A stretch of DNA of 39,088 nt from JACDET01 sp038253825 (GCA_038253825.1 JBBSGT010000012.1:1-39088), one strand, 5' to 3'. Shown: positions 28,495-37,787, counted from the first letter of the stretch. The notes: generated by a model not told the origin, from the letters alone. Numbers and translations: made by a program.

Positions 28495-30806
28495 ATTATT
28501 GGCTCCGGAAATTCATCATCTGTTTTGCTCTCTATCGCATTTGTACTATCACTCCACCTTGCAATTTCATTTTCAACAGAAGCTCTACTTTGAGCATATT
28601 TCATACGTGAGGAATTGATAATCTCTTCTGAGTAATCATGTTGTGGCTGCACGACCGTTAGTGTGGTTGCTGAAAATGGTGGCGTTGCTTTTCCGTCGAT
28701 TGACATTTTAATATACATTTCTCGGGTGTTTAATGTAGTCATATCATCGGGCGTAAAGGTGGGAGAAAATTCTTTGCCAAGATATGCTGCATCATCGCCA
28801 CCGATACTGAAGACAATCATTGTCCCTACATTACCAAACGTTGTAGCTCTGACGTCCTGTGGTAATTGCGCAATATATTGGTGAGCAATGGTGAGACTAA
28901 GACGATACTTTCTTGCTTCCGAAAGAATACTTGAAAATGCTTCGGTCGCAAAATTTTGGAATTCATCGACATAAAAATAGAAATCCCGTCTTTCTGCTTC
29001 AGGAATATTAGCTCGAGCCAGCGCTGCCTGCTGAATTTTGGTTATGAACATTGAGCCGAGTAACGCCGTATTTTCTTCCCCAAGTTTTCCCTTTGATAAA
29101 TTGATAATGACAATTTTTCCTTCATTCATAAAATCGTCAAAATGTAAGACATTCTTTTTCTGTCCAATAAGGTTTCGGATCAAAGGATTGGAAATAAATT
29201 GTCCTACTTTATTCATGAGAGGAACAATTGCTTCATTAGCATATTGAGCATCTGAAGGCTTAAAATCATTTGTCCAAAATCCTTTTACAACCGGATCTTG
29301 AATTTGTTTAATCACTCGTTGTCGATAACGAGTATCTGAGATTATCCGGGAAATACCAAGGACATTGGAATCAGGGGTTTCAAGGAGTGCTAAAGTAATA
29401 TAGCGAATAAGATTTTCCATCCTCGGGTTCCAATTTCCGGCAAATAATTTTTTAAATATTGCGATGAAAAACGTTGATAAATGCTGTCGCATTTCATAAT
29501 CCTCGACCGGTTCAAGAGGATTAAAGCCAATAGGGAAATTCCGATCGGTCGGATTAACATAAACCACATCTTGAATTCGATTTTTGGGAACATATTTGAG
29601 GATTTCGGTTGCTAAATCTCCATGCGGATCAATCAGACAACAACCATTTCCGCTTTCGAGATCTGCTTTCAGAAGTAATTCCAGAAGTTTACTTTTTCCA
29701 CTTCCGGTCTTTCCCACAACATAGAGATGACGGCGACGGTCAAAGCGCTTTAAACCAAATACTTTATGTTCACTGCGGTAATTTGTCTTACCAATAAAAG
29801 ACACCTCCTGAGGATCAACACTTCCTTCAGTTGGCAAGATATCAGGAGCAGGTGCACGTTTGGATGTTGTATGAACAACATTTGAAACGACAGTTCCTTT
29901 ATAAGGAAAGTGGTAAATTGTTGCAACTTCCGGAATGGACCATAATTCCCCTTTTTCAAATAAACGAGCCTCAAATTCTTTTGCAGGGCTTTGCGCAAAA
30001 AGCGGTGATTTTTTAACCAATTTATTATGTGGTCCCTTCACACTTTTATAAATACTAAGAATTGTATGGAGTTTAGAATCAGCAATTGCTTTCGTCTGTG
30101 CTGTATAGGCAACACGAAGCTTGCCCAAATACAGTTCACTTCCGATTTTCCGAGTCGCAGGACTATCATCCGCTTTTGTCATATATTGGTTATACAAAGT
30201 GTGTAATCCTCGATCAAGAGATTTTGAACTGATGCGTTTTAGTACTAACTGAATAACCACTTTTTCATCTCTCTCAGTTTTTGCTAAAATAGCTGAAAGA
30301 TTTTTGAGCAAATCATCTTCTAAATCTGCATAGGTACTAATCGGATACATACTCGCGTTTTTAAATCCCAACTCAGCAAATACAGTATTTTCTTTCCACT
30401 GGGAAAAATAGTCTTTTACCTCTTCAATTTCACCATCCGGATACTGAGCATATAGCTGCGACTGCGCAATATGTCTATGCTTTTTTGCAATAATTAAATA
30501 AAAATGCAAGAATTGGTCGATCGAAACAAGTTCTAAGCTGAAGATCGTACCTGAAGGTAAAACTCGATGGAGGGAATGGAGAAATGCTTCCATGGCTTTT
30601 TCTTTTTGCTCATTACCGGGAGGAATTTTAATAGCCAACACGACACGATCATTTTTTTGTTGGCTTTTCTCCAATGCTTTCTTATGACGCATTTTTGCAA
30701 GAACTTTTTGCAAAATAAAAGCCACGATAATTAACCCCAAGATTATAAAGACTGTTGTTACGAAAAATGTAATAATGCCAAAAAGGAAATTAGTAACCTG
30801 TTCCAT
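28491..30806 (-). CDS. TraG/VirD4-like ATPase with N-terminal membrane anchor
   Basis: A 771-residue ATPase of the HerA/FtsK-related TraD/TraG group that pump DNA or protein. It has an N-terminal membrane helix (about 8-33), a 300-residue region unique to this group, a Walker A box (GKTGSGKS, about 365-372), a Walker B region (FYFYVDEFQNF, about 610), an arginine-bearing EARKYRLSLTIAHQY sensor, and a C-terminal TraM-recognition-like part. Homologues of this kind are frequent in CPR genomes, often outside complete type IV secretion loci, as here. The start is the ATG at 30806: TATACT sits seven bases above it, and the longer frame begins with a TTG before that box. It could move DNA during uptake or export, or drive surface-protein secretion. 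Confidence 0.88.
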   Translation of the reverse strand: MEQVTNFLFGIITFFVTTVFIILGLIIVAFILQKVLAKMRHKKALEKSQQKNDRVVLAIKIPPGNEQKEKAMEAFLHSLHRVLPSGTIFSLELVSIDQFLHFYLIIAKKHRHIAQSQLYAQYPDGEIEEVKDYFSQWKENTVFAELGFKNASMYPISTYADLEDDLLKNLSAILAKTERDEKVVIQLVLKRISSKSLDRGLHTLYNQYMTKADDSPATRKIGSELYLGKLRVAYTAQTKAIADSKLHTILSIYKSVKGPHNKLVKKSPLFAQSPAKEFEARLFEKGELWSIPEVATIYHFPYKGTVVSNVVHTTSKRAPAPDILPTEGSVDPQEVSFIGKTNYRSEHKVFGLKRFDRRRHLYVVGKTGSGKSKLLELLLKADLESGNGCCLIDPHGDLATEILKYVPKNRIQDVVYVNPTDRNFPIGFNPLEPVEDYEMRQHLSTFFIAIFKKLFAGNWNPRMENLIRYITLALLETPDSNVLGISRIISDTRYRQRVIKQIQDPVVKGFWTNDFKPSDAQYANEAIVPLMNKVGQFISNPLIRNLIGQKKNVLHFDDFMNEGKIVIINLSKGKLGEENTALLGSMFITKIQQAALARANIPEAERRDFYFYVDEFQNFATEAFSSILSEARKYRLSLTIAHQYIAQLPQDVRATTFGNVGTMIVFSIGGDDAAYLGKEFSPTFTPDDMTTLNTREMYIKMSIDGKATPPFSATTLTVVQPQHDYSEEIINSSRMKYAQSRASVENEIARWSDSTNAIESKTDDEFPEPII

Positions 30807-30830
30807 GACATAAGTATACAACTTTCTTAA

Positions 30831-30849
30831 AGAGAATTCTTAATTCTCT
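30831..30849. promoter_or_regulatory. Perfect inverted repeat between divergent ATPase and helicase genes
   Basis: AGAGAATT, CTT, AATTCTCT: 8-bp arms with a 3-base centre, placed centrally in the 70-bp gap. It lies in the -35 zone of both divergent genes, as expected for an operator of a dimeric repressor. No run of T follows, so it is not a terminator. Confidence 0.4.
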
Positions 30850-30876
30850 CACGTTAAAATATGCTAAAATACCTGC

Positions 30877-33813
30877 ATGCCCGGAATCAGTTCACTCAAT
30901 GAAGAACAACGCCAAGCAGTTACCCACGGTGACGGCCCTCTCTTAATTATTGCCGGTGCCGGAACTGGAAAGACAACTGTTGTTACAAAAAGAATTGAAC
31001 ATCTGATAATCGATAAAAAAATTCCGCCGTCAAATATCTTGGCACTCACGTTCACCGAAAAAGCAGCCCAAGAAATGGAAACCCGAATTGATGAGATTTT
31101 GCCATACGGTTATACAACGCTTTGGATTGAAACATTCCATGCCTTTTGTGATCGAATCCTAAGGCAAGAGGCAGTTAATATTGGGCTAAATCCTCGATTT
31201 CAGCTCATGACAGAAGCGGAGTCTTTATTGTTCTTACGAAAGCATCTTTTTGCATTTAATCTTGACTACTATCGCCCGTTAGGTAATCCAATGAAATTTC
31301 TCCAAGGAATGCTGACACATTTCAGCCGGCTCAGAGATGATGATATTACACCTGAGCAATATTTAACCTACGCTGAAAAGATGCAGAATCCAGACCTCGC
31401 TTCAAATCCAGAGTCCCAAATCCCTGAACCAGACGAAATCAAACGAATCCAGGAGTTAGCAAACGCTTTTAAAGTTTATGAAGATTTGAAAGCCAAAGAA
31501 GGGGTGATGGATTATTCGGATCTTATTAGTAACACGCTCAAACTTTTCCGTGATCGACCATCTATACTCAAACGCTACCAACAGCAATTTCAGTATGTTT
31601 TTGTGGATGAATTCCAAGACACTAATTATGCCCAAAATGAAATGGCAATTCTTTTAGCAGGGGAAAGAAAAAATATTACGGTGGTAGGGGACGATGACCA
31701 AAGTATCTACAGATGGAGGGGCGCTGCCATTGCAAACATGATGCAATTTCGGACGCATTTTCCTAAGGCCAAAATAATCGCATTAACCAAAAATTATCGT
31801 TCAAGTCAAAATATTCTTGACGGGGCATATCAACTTATCCAACATAACAACCCGGACCGTTTGGAAGTGAAAGAGAAGATTAATAAACAGCTTACCGGCA
31901 TACGTGAAATCCATGGGGAGGATGTTGGGTTTATCTTTGCCAATCGCGGTGAAGATGAAGCTGAAGAAGTTGCAAAAGCAATCCAAGCTGATATTAAGAA
32001 AAACAAAAGACCGTACAATAACTATGCCATTCTCGTGCGCGCTAATGATCATGCAGTACCATTTCAACGAGCGCTTGAACGAGTGAGTATACCTTATCAA
32101 TTCTTAGGGCCAGGTCATCTCTTCCAACAAAACGAAATTAAAGACCTTATCGCGTATCTACATGTGCTCGCAGATTTTGATGATACTGCGTCTCTCTATC
32201 GCATTGTCACGATGCCGATTTTTGCTCTGCAGGCACGAGATGTCGCGTCACTTCTTAATGTTGCCAAACGAAGTAATTTCACTCTTTTTGAAGCAATGGA
32301 GCAAGTTGAGAAATTATCGCTTACTGATGATGGAAAACCCAAAGTGAAACGTATCACAGAGATGATCAAACGTCATTTGGAAAAAGTACCACATGAACAA
32401 GCTGGACAAATTCTCTACTACTTTTTTGAAGATTCAGGACTCTTAGGTCATTATCTCGATCCTGGCTCAGCCAAGACTGAAAAAGAAGCACAAAACATAG
32501 CCAAGTTCTTTGAAAAGATGCAAGGATTTGCTGCCAATAGAACGGATGCGTCTGTCTTTGCTGTGGTTGATTGGCTTGATTTGGCAATGGAACTAGGTGA
32601 GAGCCCACAAGCTGCAGAAGTAGATTGGACGCGTAATAACGCGGTAAATATTTTAACAATTCACTCGAGTAAGGGACTGGAATTCCCTGTCGTCTTTGTA
32701 GTAAATCTTGTCACACAACGCTTCCCAAGTCGGGACAGAAAAGAACAAATTCCAGTTCCGACCAAGCTTATCAGAGAAACACTGCCTGAAGGAGAAGAAG
32801 GTTTGCAAGAAGAACGTCGGCTCTTTTATGTCGCAATTACTCGTGCGAAGGAAAAGCTGTTTTTGACAGCGGCGCGATTTTATAACGAAGGCAAGCGTGA
32901 ACGAAAGATTTCTCCGTTTGTGGGCGAAACAATTGGTGAAGAAGCAGTCCAAGCGCTGATGAAAAAACATACGACAGAACCTGCGGTCCAACAGCTTTCT
33001 TTGCTGGAGATTTTAAATAGTAATATTGCCAAACCTGAACCGGAATCTATTGAGGCGCAACCAGAAATTGAGATCAACTACATTTCTTATTCTCAGATGC
33101 AAACCTTTCAAATGTGCCCACTGCATTACAAGCTTCGCTATCTTATGAATCTCCCCTCTCCACCTTCTCCTGCACTTAGTTATGGTATCAGTGTGCATAA
33201 TACTCTGCGGGATTTTTTCCAGGCTTTAGGGCAAAAAGAAAATGTGACAGATGAAAGCATGAGCATCATGTTGCAGAAAAATTGGATTAACCAAGGTTAT
33301 AGTGGAAAGTTACACGAACAACAGACATACAAACAAGCCGAGGAAATGCTTAAGCAAATTGCAGTAGATGGCATTGCTCATCCACCGGCTACACTGGCAC
33401 TTGAACTGCCCTTTAACTTCTGGCTGCAGGGATTAAAAGTCGGAGGCAAAATGGATCGCATAGATCGTTTAGCGGATGGGAAAATTGAGATTATTGATTA
33501 TAAGACAGGGAGAAATGTTCCAACTGTGAAAAAAGTTCGAGAAGATTTGCAGCTTTCATTGTATGCTCTTGCCGCAACAGAAATCAAAGACGATATTTTG
33601 GGGAAAGCACCTGAAGAAATTGTCCTCACACTTTACTATCTGGAAGAAGAAAAAAAATTCTCTACGACTCGAACACGAGAAGATCTGGAGGCAGCAAAAG
33701 CGAATATTCTGAAAATTCTTGATGAGATACAAAAAAGTAGTTTTGCGTGTTCCCATAGTATCATGTGTAAATCCTGCGAATATATGATGCTCTGCCAGGC
33801 CCAAAAAATATAG
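30877..33813 (+). CDS. UvrD/AddA-type helicase fused to an iron-sulfur PD-(D/E)xK nuclease
   Basis: A 978-residue SF1A helicase-nuclease. Helicase motifs: Walker A AGAGTGKTT (26-34), DEFQDTN (244-250), QSIYRWRG (275-282), NYRS, VNILTIHSSKGLEFPVVF, and RRLFYVAITRAKEKLFL. After about residue 735 comes a nuclease: YSQMQTFQMCPLHYKLRYL, GGKMDRID with Asp860/Asp863, and IEIIDYKTGR with Asp874 and Lys876. Cys747 together with Cys964, Cys967 and Cys973 (C-x2-C-x5-C) forms the four-cysteine iron-sulfur staple of AddB/Cas4-like nucleases. A helicase with both an active domain and staple in one chain is expected to process double-strand ends for recombination, in place of RecBCD or AddAB. TAAAAT (30865-30870) ends seven bases above the ATG. 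Confidence 0.93.
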   Translation: MPGISSLNEEQRQAVTHGDGPLLIIAGAGTGKTTVVTKRIEHLIIDKKIPPSNILALTFTEKAAQEMETRIDEILPYGYTTLWIETFHAFCDRILRQEAVNIGLNPRFQLMTEAESLLFLRKHLFAFNLDYYRPLGNPMKFLQGMLTHFSRLRDDDITPEQYLTYAEKMQNPDLASNPESQIPEPDEIKRIQELANAFKVYEDLKAKEGVMDYSDLISNTLKLFRDRPSILKRYQQQFQYVFVDEFQDTNYAQNEMAILLAGERKNITVVGDDDQSIYRWRGAAIANMMQFRTHFPKAKIIALTKNYRSSQNILDGAYQLIQHNNPDRLEVKEKINKQLTGIREIHGEDVGFIFANRGEDEAEEVAKAIQADIKKNKRPYNNYAILVRANDHAVPFQRALERVSIPYQFLGPGHLFQQNEIKDLIAYLHVLADFDDTASLYRIVTMPIFALQARDVASLLNVAKRSNFTLFEAMEQVEKLSLTDDGKPKVKRITEMIKRHLEKVPHEQAGQILYYFFEDSGLLGHYLDPGSAKTEKEAQNIAKFFEKMQGFAANRTDASVFAVVDWLDLAMELGESPQAAEVDWTRNNAVNILTIHSSKGLEFPVVFVVNLVTQRFPSRDRKEQIPVPTKLIRETLPEGEEGLQEERRLFYVAITRAKEKLFLTAARFYNEGKRERKISPFVGETIGEEAVQALMKKHTTEPAVQQLSLLEILNSNIAKPEPESIEAQPEIEINYISYSQMQTFQMCPLHYKLRYLMNLPSPPSPALSYGISVHNTLRDFFQALGQKENVTDESMSIMLQKNWINQGYSGKLHEQQTYKQAEEMLKQIAVDGIAHPPATLALELPFNFWLQGLKVGGKMDRIDRLADGKIEIIDYKTGRNVPTVKKVREDLQLSLYALAATEIKDDILGKAPEEIVLTLYYLEEEKKFSTTRTREDLEAAKANILKILDEIQKSSFACSHSIMCKSCEYMMLCQAQKI

Positions 33814-33817
33814 TTGC

Positions 33818-33846
33818 TTGCATTTAAAATTGCTATAGGTTAAAAT
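33818..33846 (+). promoter_or_regulatory. rnpB promoter
   Basis: TTGCAT (33818-33823), a 17-bp spacer and TAAAAT (33841-33846). The predicted start, about 33853, coincides with the first base of the P1 stem of the RNase P RNA. Confidence 0.75.
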
Positions 33847-33852
33847 AACTCT

Positions 33853-34225
33853 ATCCTAGGAAGAAGGACTGCTATGCTATATTTTTATATAGTAAGGAAA
33901 GTCCAGACAGGGTACGTGAGGGGACGGAGCGTAAGCTCTGACGCGTAAGCGCTAGTGTCCAAACTTTTTGCTCACAAAACGGAGTTTGGAACATGTGATG
34001 AATTGACATCATGTGAGAGCAACAGAAACGAGTGAGACTGAAACGGGCAATCCTACCTCCTGCAACTTCCGATCGATGCGAAATCTCCGGTTCACCGGAA
34101 CAAACTGTCACGTGGAAGCATCAAAGTGAAGGCACTTCGCCGTTAAGGCGGGCTTGATGACATCATATCATCATTGAGAAAAATTGTAGTCATGAACAAA
34201 ATCTGGCTTACTCTCTTCCTAGGAT
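33853..34225 (+). ncRNA. rnpB: RNase P RNA
   Basis: The catalytic RNA that trims 5' ends of precursor tRNAs. The ends form a perfect 12-bp P1 stem (ATCCTAGGAAGA at 33853-33864 with its complement at 34214-34225). The near-5' GGAAAGTCC core (CR-I), the internal GAGCAACAGAAA segment (CR-II/III), and the 3' ACAAAATCTGGCTTAC (CR-V) are in the correct order. The total is about 373 nt. A long stem around 33955-34015 (including CATGTGATG and CATCATGTG arms) and a CCGGTTCACCGG hairpin are also visible. The layout fits bacterial type A better than type B, but I cannot fold the whole RNA by eye. It has its own promoter and no protein gene rnpA beside it. Confidence 0.93.
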
Positions 34226-34229
34226 TATT

Positions 34230-34811
34230 TTAGAGGCAAGTCACATCAAAAATATGCCATTGATCATTGTTACTCTGCAACATAACCAGATATAGATCCT
34301 GACCTGTTACTGCATCGCTAATCGTTTCTTCTGTAATGTAGCCATTATCATAATATAATTGCTGCTCTTTCCCCACAGTTACTTGTGGCTTATGATTTAC
34401 TGCACAAAATACCGGTCTATTACCATTTTTATATGAAATATTGATAATATTTTTAAAGTTATCTGATAAGTACTGGTTTGTTTTGAATGCTCCATTTGCT
34501 ATTGGGTTTCCTTTGGCAAAGGAATCATAAAATGCCTGGGTTGTACTTACAGCGCTTGTATTTACTTGCTCAGGTATGGGTGTTGCTGTAGGACCATTTG
34601 TCGATGGAGAGGAATCACTATTCTGATTTCCGGTACCTCCTGATCCATTTGCCTGATTGGAATTAGTTTGTCCAGGCGTTACACCTGCAGTAATTTTGGT
34701 CGATGGTTGTTGGGAATTTTGTTGAAATGCAAGCGTCAAGGAAAATATGATTAATAAGGCGACAGCCCCGCCCAAAATCAAAAACATCTGTTTCCTCGTC
34801 AAGTTCATCAT
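34230..34811 (-). CDS. Membrane-anchored protein with Ser/Asn/Gly-rich linker (DUF3828-like)
   Basis: A 193-residue surface protein. I start it at the ATG pair 34811/34808; the longer frame begins at a TTG that is itself the promoter -35. One membrane helix (about 6-30) is followed by a low-complexity linker rich in Ser, Asn, Gly, Thr and Pro (35-85), then a globular domain. In the domain, AFYDSFAKGNPIANGAFKTNQYLSDNFKNII and the C-terminal QDLYLVMLQSNNDQWHIFDVTC resemble the DUF3828/NTF2-like fold of lipoprotein-type envelope proteins. The two cysteines could pair. The function is unknown. It is convergent with rnpB, ending five bases from it. Confidence 0.75.
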   Translation of the reverse strand: MMNLTRKQMFLILGGAVALLIIFSLTLAFQQNSQQPSTKITAGVTPGQTNSNQANGSGGTGNQNSDSSPSTNGPTATPIPEQVNTSAVSTTQAFYDSFAKGNPIANGAFKTNQYLSDNFKNIINISYKNGNRPVFCAVNHKPQVTVGKEQQLYYDNGYITEETISDAVTGQDLYLVMLQSNNDQWHIFDVTCL

Positions 34812-34821
34812 ATCTCTTTTA

Positions 34822-34850
34822 AGCCTAATGCGTTTTCTAACTCTTGTCAA
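34822..34850 (-). promoter_or_regulatory. Promoter for the 34811 gene
   Basis: Minus-strand TTGACA (34845-34850), a 17-bp spacer and TAGGCT (34822-34827), ten bases before the ATG at 34811. It rules out the longer frame. Confidence 0.55.
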
Positions 34851-34889
34851 TACCAGTGTTTGAGGAGCGTGGAACTGGCATCATTCATA

Positions 34890-34916
34890 TTGACATATAC
34901 TTTTCACACCTATAAT
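34890..34916 (+). promoter_or_regulatory. Promoter for the fasciclin/Cys-rich operon
   Basis: Perfect TTGACA (34890-34895) and TATAAT (34911-34916), but with a short 15-bp spacer. The ATG at 34925 is eight bases after the -10. Confidence 0.6.
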
Positions 34917-34924
34917 ATTTATAT

Positions 34925-35479
34925 ATGAAGATAAAATTAAGTAAGCAAGCTCTTCTTATTTGTGGGATTATTGTCATTATTGCATCAGCTAGTATCTGGT
35001 TCATCTTCAAGCCAACCTATACAGTTGATAAAGTATTAAATATGAGACCTGTCTGGGATGTAGCAGACAACATCGTCAGTAGTCCGGGCAATAAGATATT
35101 TGCTACCTCACTCTACAATCTTGGCTATACTACTTTTCTGCATGGAAAGGGACCGTATACTGTTTTTGTACCGACAGATAAAGCATATCGCAATCTACCG
35201 ATTACAACCCGAAGCTTACTTTCAAAAAATGAAAATAGTCCCTACATCAGACAGGTATTGCTCTACCATGTAGTGAATGGCCTCTATCGTTACTCTGATC
35301 TCAGAGATGGTATGACATTGAAGACTGTTGAGGGAGAAAATTTGAAATTTACAAAAAAAGGCGGCTACTTGGTGCTCAACGGATATTCATATATCCAAAA
35401 CTATGATGTTATGTCCAAAAACGGTATTATTCACATCGTCACGAACTATCTCTTGCCACCAAGTCTGGTAGGAGAATAG
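34925..35479 (+). CDS. Fasciclin (FAS1) domain protein, membrane-anchored
   Basis: A 184-residue protein: a membrane helix or uncleaved signal (about 9-28), then one FAS1 domain. The diagnostic segments are YTVFVPTDKAYRNLP (H1 motif), LLYHVVNGLYRYSDL, and NGIIHIVTNYLLPPSL (H2-like end). FAS1 domains mediate cell adhesion and protein contacts outside the cell. The following large Cys-rich gene starts 19 bases downstream in the same direction, so the two are likely an operon making surface components. The leader should be near zero length. Confidence 0.9.
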   Translation: MKIKLSKQALLICGIIVIIASASIWFIFKPTYTVDKVLNMRPVWDVADNIVSSPGNKIFATSLYNLGYTTFLHGKGPYTVFVPTDKAYRNLPITTRSLLSKNENSPYIRQVLLYHVVNGLYRYSDLRDGMTLKTVEGENLKFTKKGGYLVLNGYSYIQNYDVMSKNGIIHIVTNYLLPPSLVGE

Positions 35480-35498
35480 AGAAAACAATAAAGAAAAT

Positions 35499-37787
35499 AT
35501 GCGCATTTCTATCAAACAAAAAAAAATAAAACCAGTACTTTTATTTGCTATCCTAATCCCATGTTTAGCTTTGACAATTTTTGCCTTATCACAGGTGCAA
35601 CGACTACAGCAGTATGCGGCTACAAAAACTGAGTCAAACCCTCCATTTTATGGTTGTATTCATATGGGAGAAGCGAATACTATCAATTGTGGCTCACGGT
35701 TGGGAAGTTTCTCATGGACCAAGGATCTAACACTCCATGATAGGCCTCTTGATAATCAGACAGTCTATTATGGTGACAGGGTGAAAGGATCAATAAAATT
35801 TGCAAATGTCGGCGACCTGCCAATACAAATCGCAAATATCGGGATTATTGCCAACGCGGCAGATGGAAAACATGTGGTACAATTTCTTCCAAAAAGTGGC
35901 CAGTTAAATCTCGAACCGCAAAAAGACACAACTATTAAAGACGCGTCGTATATCTTCGATGGTCCAGATCCTGCCGGACAATGGTCTGTTAGTCCAAATA
36001 TCACTGATTCGGATGGACAATCACTTGTCTCTGACGATAAGAAAAAAACGCTCACAGTCAACGCAACCTGTACTGCTCTTCGAGCCCAAGAATTGACTGA
36101 GAAAGATAAAACCAATTTAAAAGAGTATTGCAGTACGAATGCAACGAGCAAGCTCTGTACAAGCCGGGAGTATTGCGAAATATTCAAAGGGAATAACTGC
36201 ACACAACCAAATGTCAGCCAGGAAACACCAGGATGGCAATGTGACACACGCGTCTATCTAGCCAAAACAGAACAGGATATGCTTGAAGAACTTTGCAAAG
36301 TATATCCTGACTCGGATGCTTGTGAGCAATTTTGCGCAAAAACAGTCGGCTCGTCTATATGTCCTCCGAAGTATCTTTTTATTGATACCAGGACGGGTAA
36401 GCCAATACCACTTCATAATCCAAACGCGATCTACGTTGCGCATCCTGATCAATTGAAATTTCAATATTCAGGCAAGTATCCCAAAACTGCAGTGCGACTG
36501 AAATCGCCAAATATTTCGCTAGCGAACGAAAAAACAGCAGTAGCCGGAGCAAGTACAAGCATAGCAATGGGATTGCCAGGTCCAGGTGGTGCAAGTGGCG
36601 CGGTAGATATAAAACCACCAACTGATTCTACATTGACCGCACCTGATGCTAATGGAACCCCTCTTAAGACCCCAGCAGATACTGCCGCGGCGCCACCTCC
36701 TGCGGCTGTTGCAGCACCTCCTCCACCAGCTCCACCAGCAGCACCACCTGCTCCACCAGCTCCTGCTCCAGGGCCTCCACCGGCATGTGGGACTAGTGGT
36801 CAACCAGCATGTGGACTTGAAAAAAACACTCTCCCGCCCGACCCTTCTGCAGGGAGATTGGTTGACCCAACAAATCCAAATACAAGTTTAACTAATCCTA
36901 AAACATCACAGGCAGGTGACTATGGTTATAATCCTTCATGTGCTTCGGGACGTATGGATGAAAATCCGACTGATGATCCAGCAGGGGTAGCCCAAGCTTC
37001 TTGTTGTGCCAACTCACTTACACTAAGAGAAGGTTGTTGCAGTCAACAATGTACCGTATGGTCTCAACAGGTAACACCCAATGGTCAAACAACACTAAAA
37101 GATGGAGCAGGTACTGTTTGTGCCAACAGCACAGCTGCGGCAAATGCCTCTCTCGCTAGTAATACCTGTGGTAAGTCTTATAACGATACTGTCCCCGACA
37201 ACCTGAAAGGAACTGGAGGGAACGGCGGCCCACAACCAGCATTGGGAGTAGGTAATAACAGCAACAATGCACAAAATACAGTAAATGGACCAAAAACAGG
37301 CAATGGAATAGGACCGGGAGTTTGTACAGGTAATTCTTGTGGTCCTACCAACATAGGAAATGGAACATATGTAGGAACTGATAATCAAAAATGTTTTGAT
37401 AGCGGTCTAACCTATGACCCTGTAGCTGGCACATGTGGGGGAAGTGCAGGTGGTAATAATAAAGTAGAAGTTGGAGCAACCATAGGAACTGATAAACAAA
37501 AATGTTTTGATAGCGGTTTAGCATATAATCCTGCAGCTGGCACATGTGGGGCAGTTTATGGTGGTAACAATAGCGTAGGAGTGGGAACATATGTAGGAGC
37601 TGATAATCAAAAATGTACTGCTGTCGATTTGCCTTATCTTTCTGCAAGTGCGGTATGTGGAGGAGATATTGCCCCAAATAATAAAGGTACAGTAGATGGG
37701 AGTCGTTGCGTTGCTGGCGATGGTTCTTCGTGTAACAGTGGTCACTGTAATGCAAGTGGTCTTTGTGAACCCGCTGGACCAAAGTAA
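35499..37787 (+). CDS. Large secreted Cys/Pro-rich surface protein with C-terminal repeats
   Basis: A 762-residue exported protein. A signal or anchor helix (about 11-32) is followed by a beta-sandwich-like region (VYYGDRVKGSIKFANVGDLPIQIANIGIIAN, resembling CARDB/NPCBM-type folds; tentative). A Cys-rich helical segment (about 190-300) and a Pro/Ala-rich spacer (about 393-431) come next. Then there is another Cys-rich region (CASGRMDENPTDDP, SCCANSLTLREGCCSQQC) and three C-terminal repeats (about 621-726) of the form VGTDNQKCFDSGLTYDPVAG then TCG, each with two Cys. The last repeat is the most divergent. Many even-numbered cysteines suggest disulfides outside the cell. The Pro-rich spacer could cross or bind peptidoglycan. 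Function unknown; adhesion is plausible. Confidence 0.75.
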   Translation: MRISIKQKKIKPVLLFAILIPCLALTIFALSQVQRLQQYAATKTESNPPFYGCIHMGEANTINCGSRLGSFSWTKDLTLHDRPLDNQTVYYGDRVKGSIKFANVGDLPIQIANIGIIANAADGKHVVQFLPKSGQLNLEPQKDTTIKDASYIFDGPDPAGQWSVSPNITDSDGQSLVSDDKKKTLTVNATCTALRAQELTEKDKTNLKEYCSTNATSKLCTSREYCEIFKGNNCTQPNVSQETPGWQCDTRVYLAKTEQDMLEELCKVYPDSDACEQFCAKTVGSSICPPKYLFIDTRTGKPIPLHNPNAIYVAHPDQLKFQYSGKYPKTAVRLKSPNISLANEKTAVAGASTSIAMGLPGPGGASGAVDIKPPTDSTLTAPDANGTPLKTPADTAAAPPPAAVAAPPPPAPPAAPPAPPAPAPGPPPACGTSGQPACGLEKNTLPPDPSAGRLVDPTNPNTSLTNPKTSQAGDYGYNPSCASGRMDENPTDDPAGVAQASCCANSLTLREGCCSQQCTVWSQQVTPNGQTTLKDGAGTVCANSTAAANASLASNTCGKSYNDTVPDNLKGTGGNGGPQPALGVGNNSNNAQNTVNGPKTGNGIGPGVCTGNSCGPTNIGNGTYVGTDNQKCFDSGLTYDPVAGTCGGSAGGNNKVEVGATIGTDKQKCFDSGLAYNPAAGTCGAVYGGNNSVGVGTYVGADNQKCTAVDLPYLSASAVCGGDIAPNNKGTVDGSRCVAGDGSSCNSGHCNASGLCEPAGPK
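37366..37670 (+). repeat. Tandem coding repeat, three units of about 111 bp
   Basis: Units begin near 37366, 37477 and 37588 (GGAACATATGTAGGA-like starts) and share the AAAAATG(T) and GCACATGTGGG-like blocks. Units 1 and 2 are very similar at DNA level, unit 3 less so, suggesting recent duplication of the first two within the surface-protein gene. Confidence 0.65.

Noticed and set aside
33853..34225. Reading rnpB as coding (short frame on the minus strand at 33872-34111)
   Set aside because: The conserved RNase P core and closed P1 stem explain the region.
36519..36803. Trp/Arg-rich antisense frame opposite the Pro/Ala spacer
   Set aside because: It is the mirror of a low-complexity Pro/Ala coding region, not a gene.
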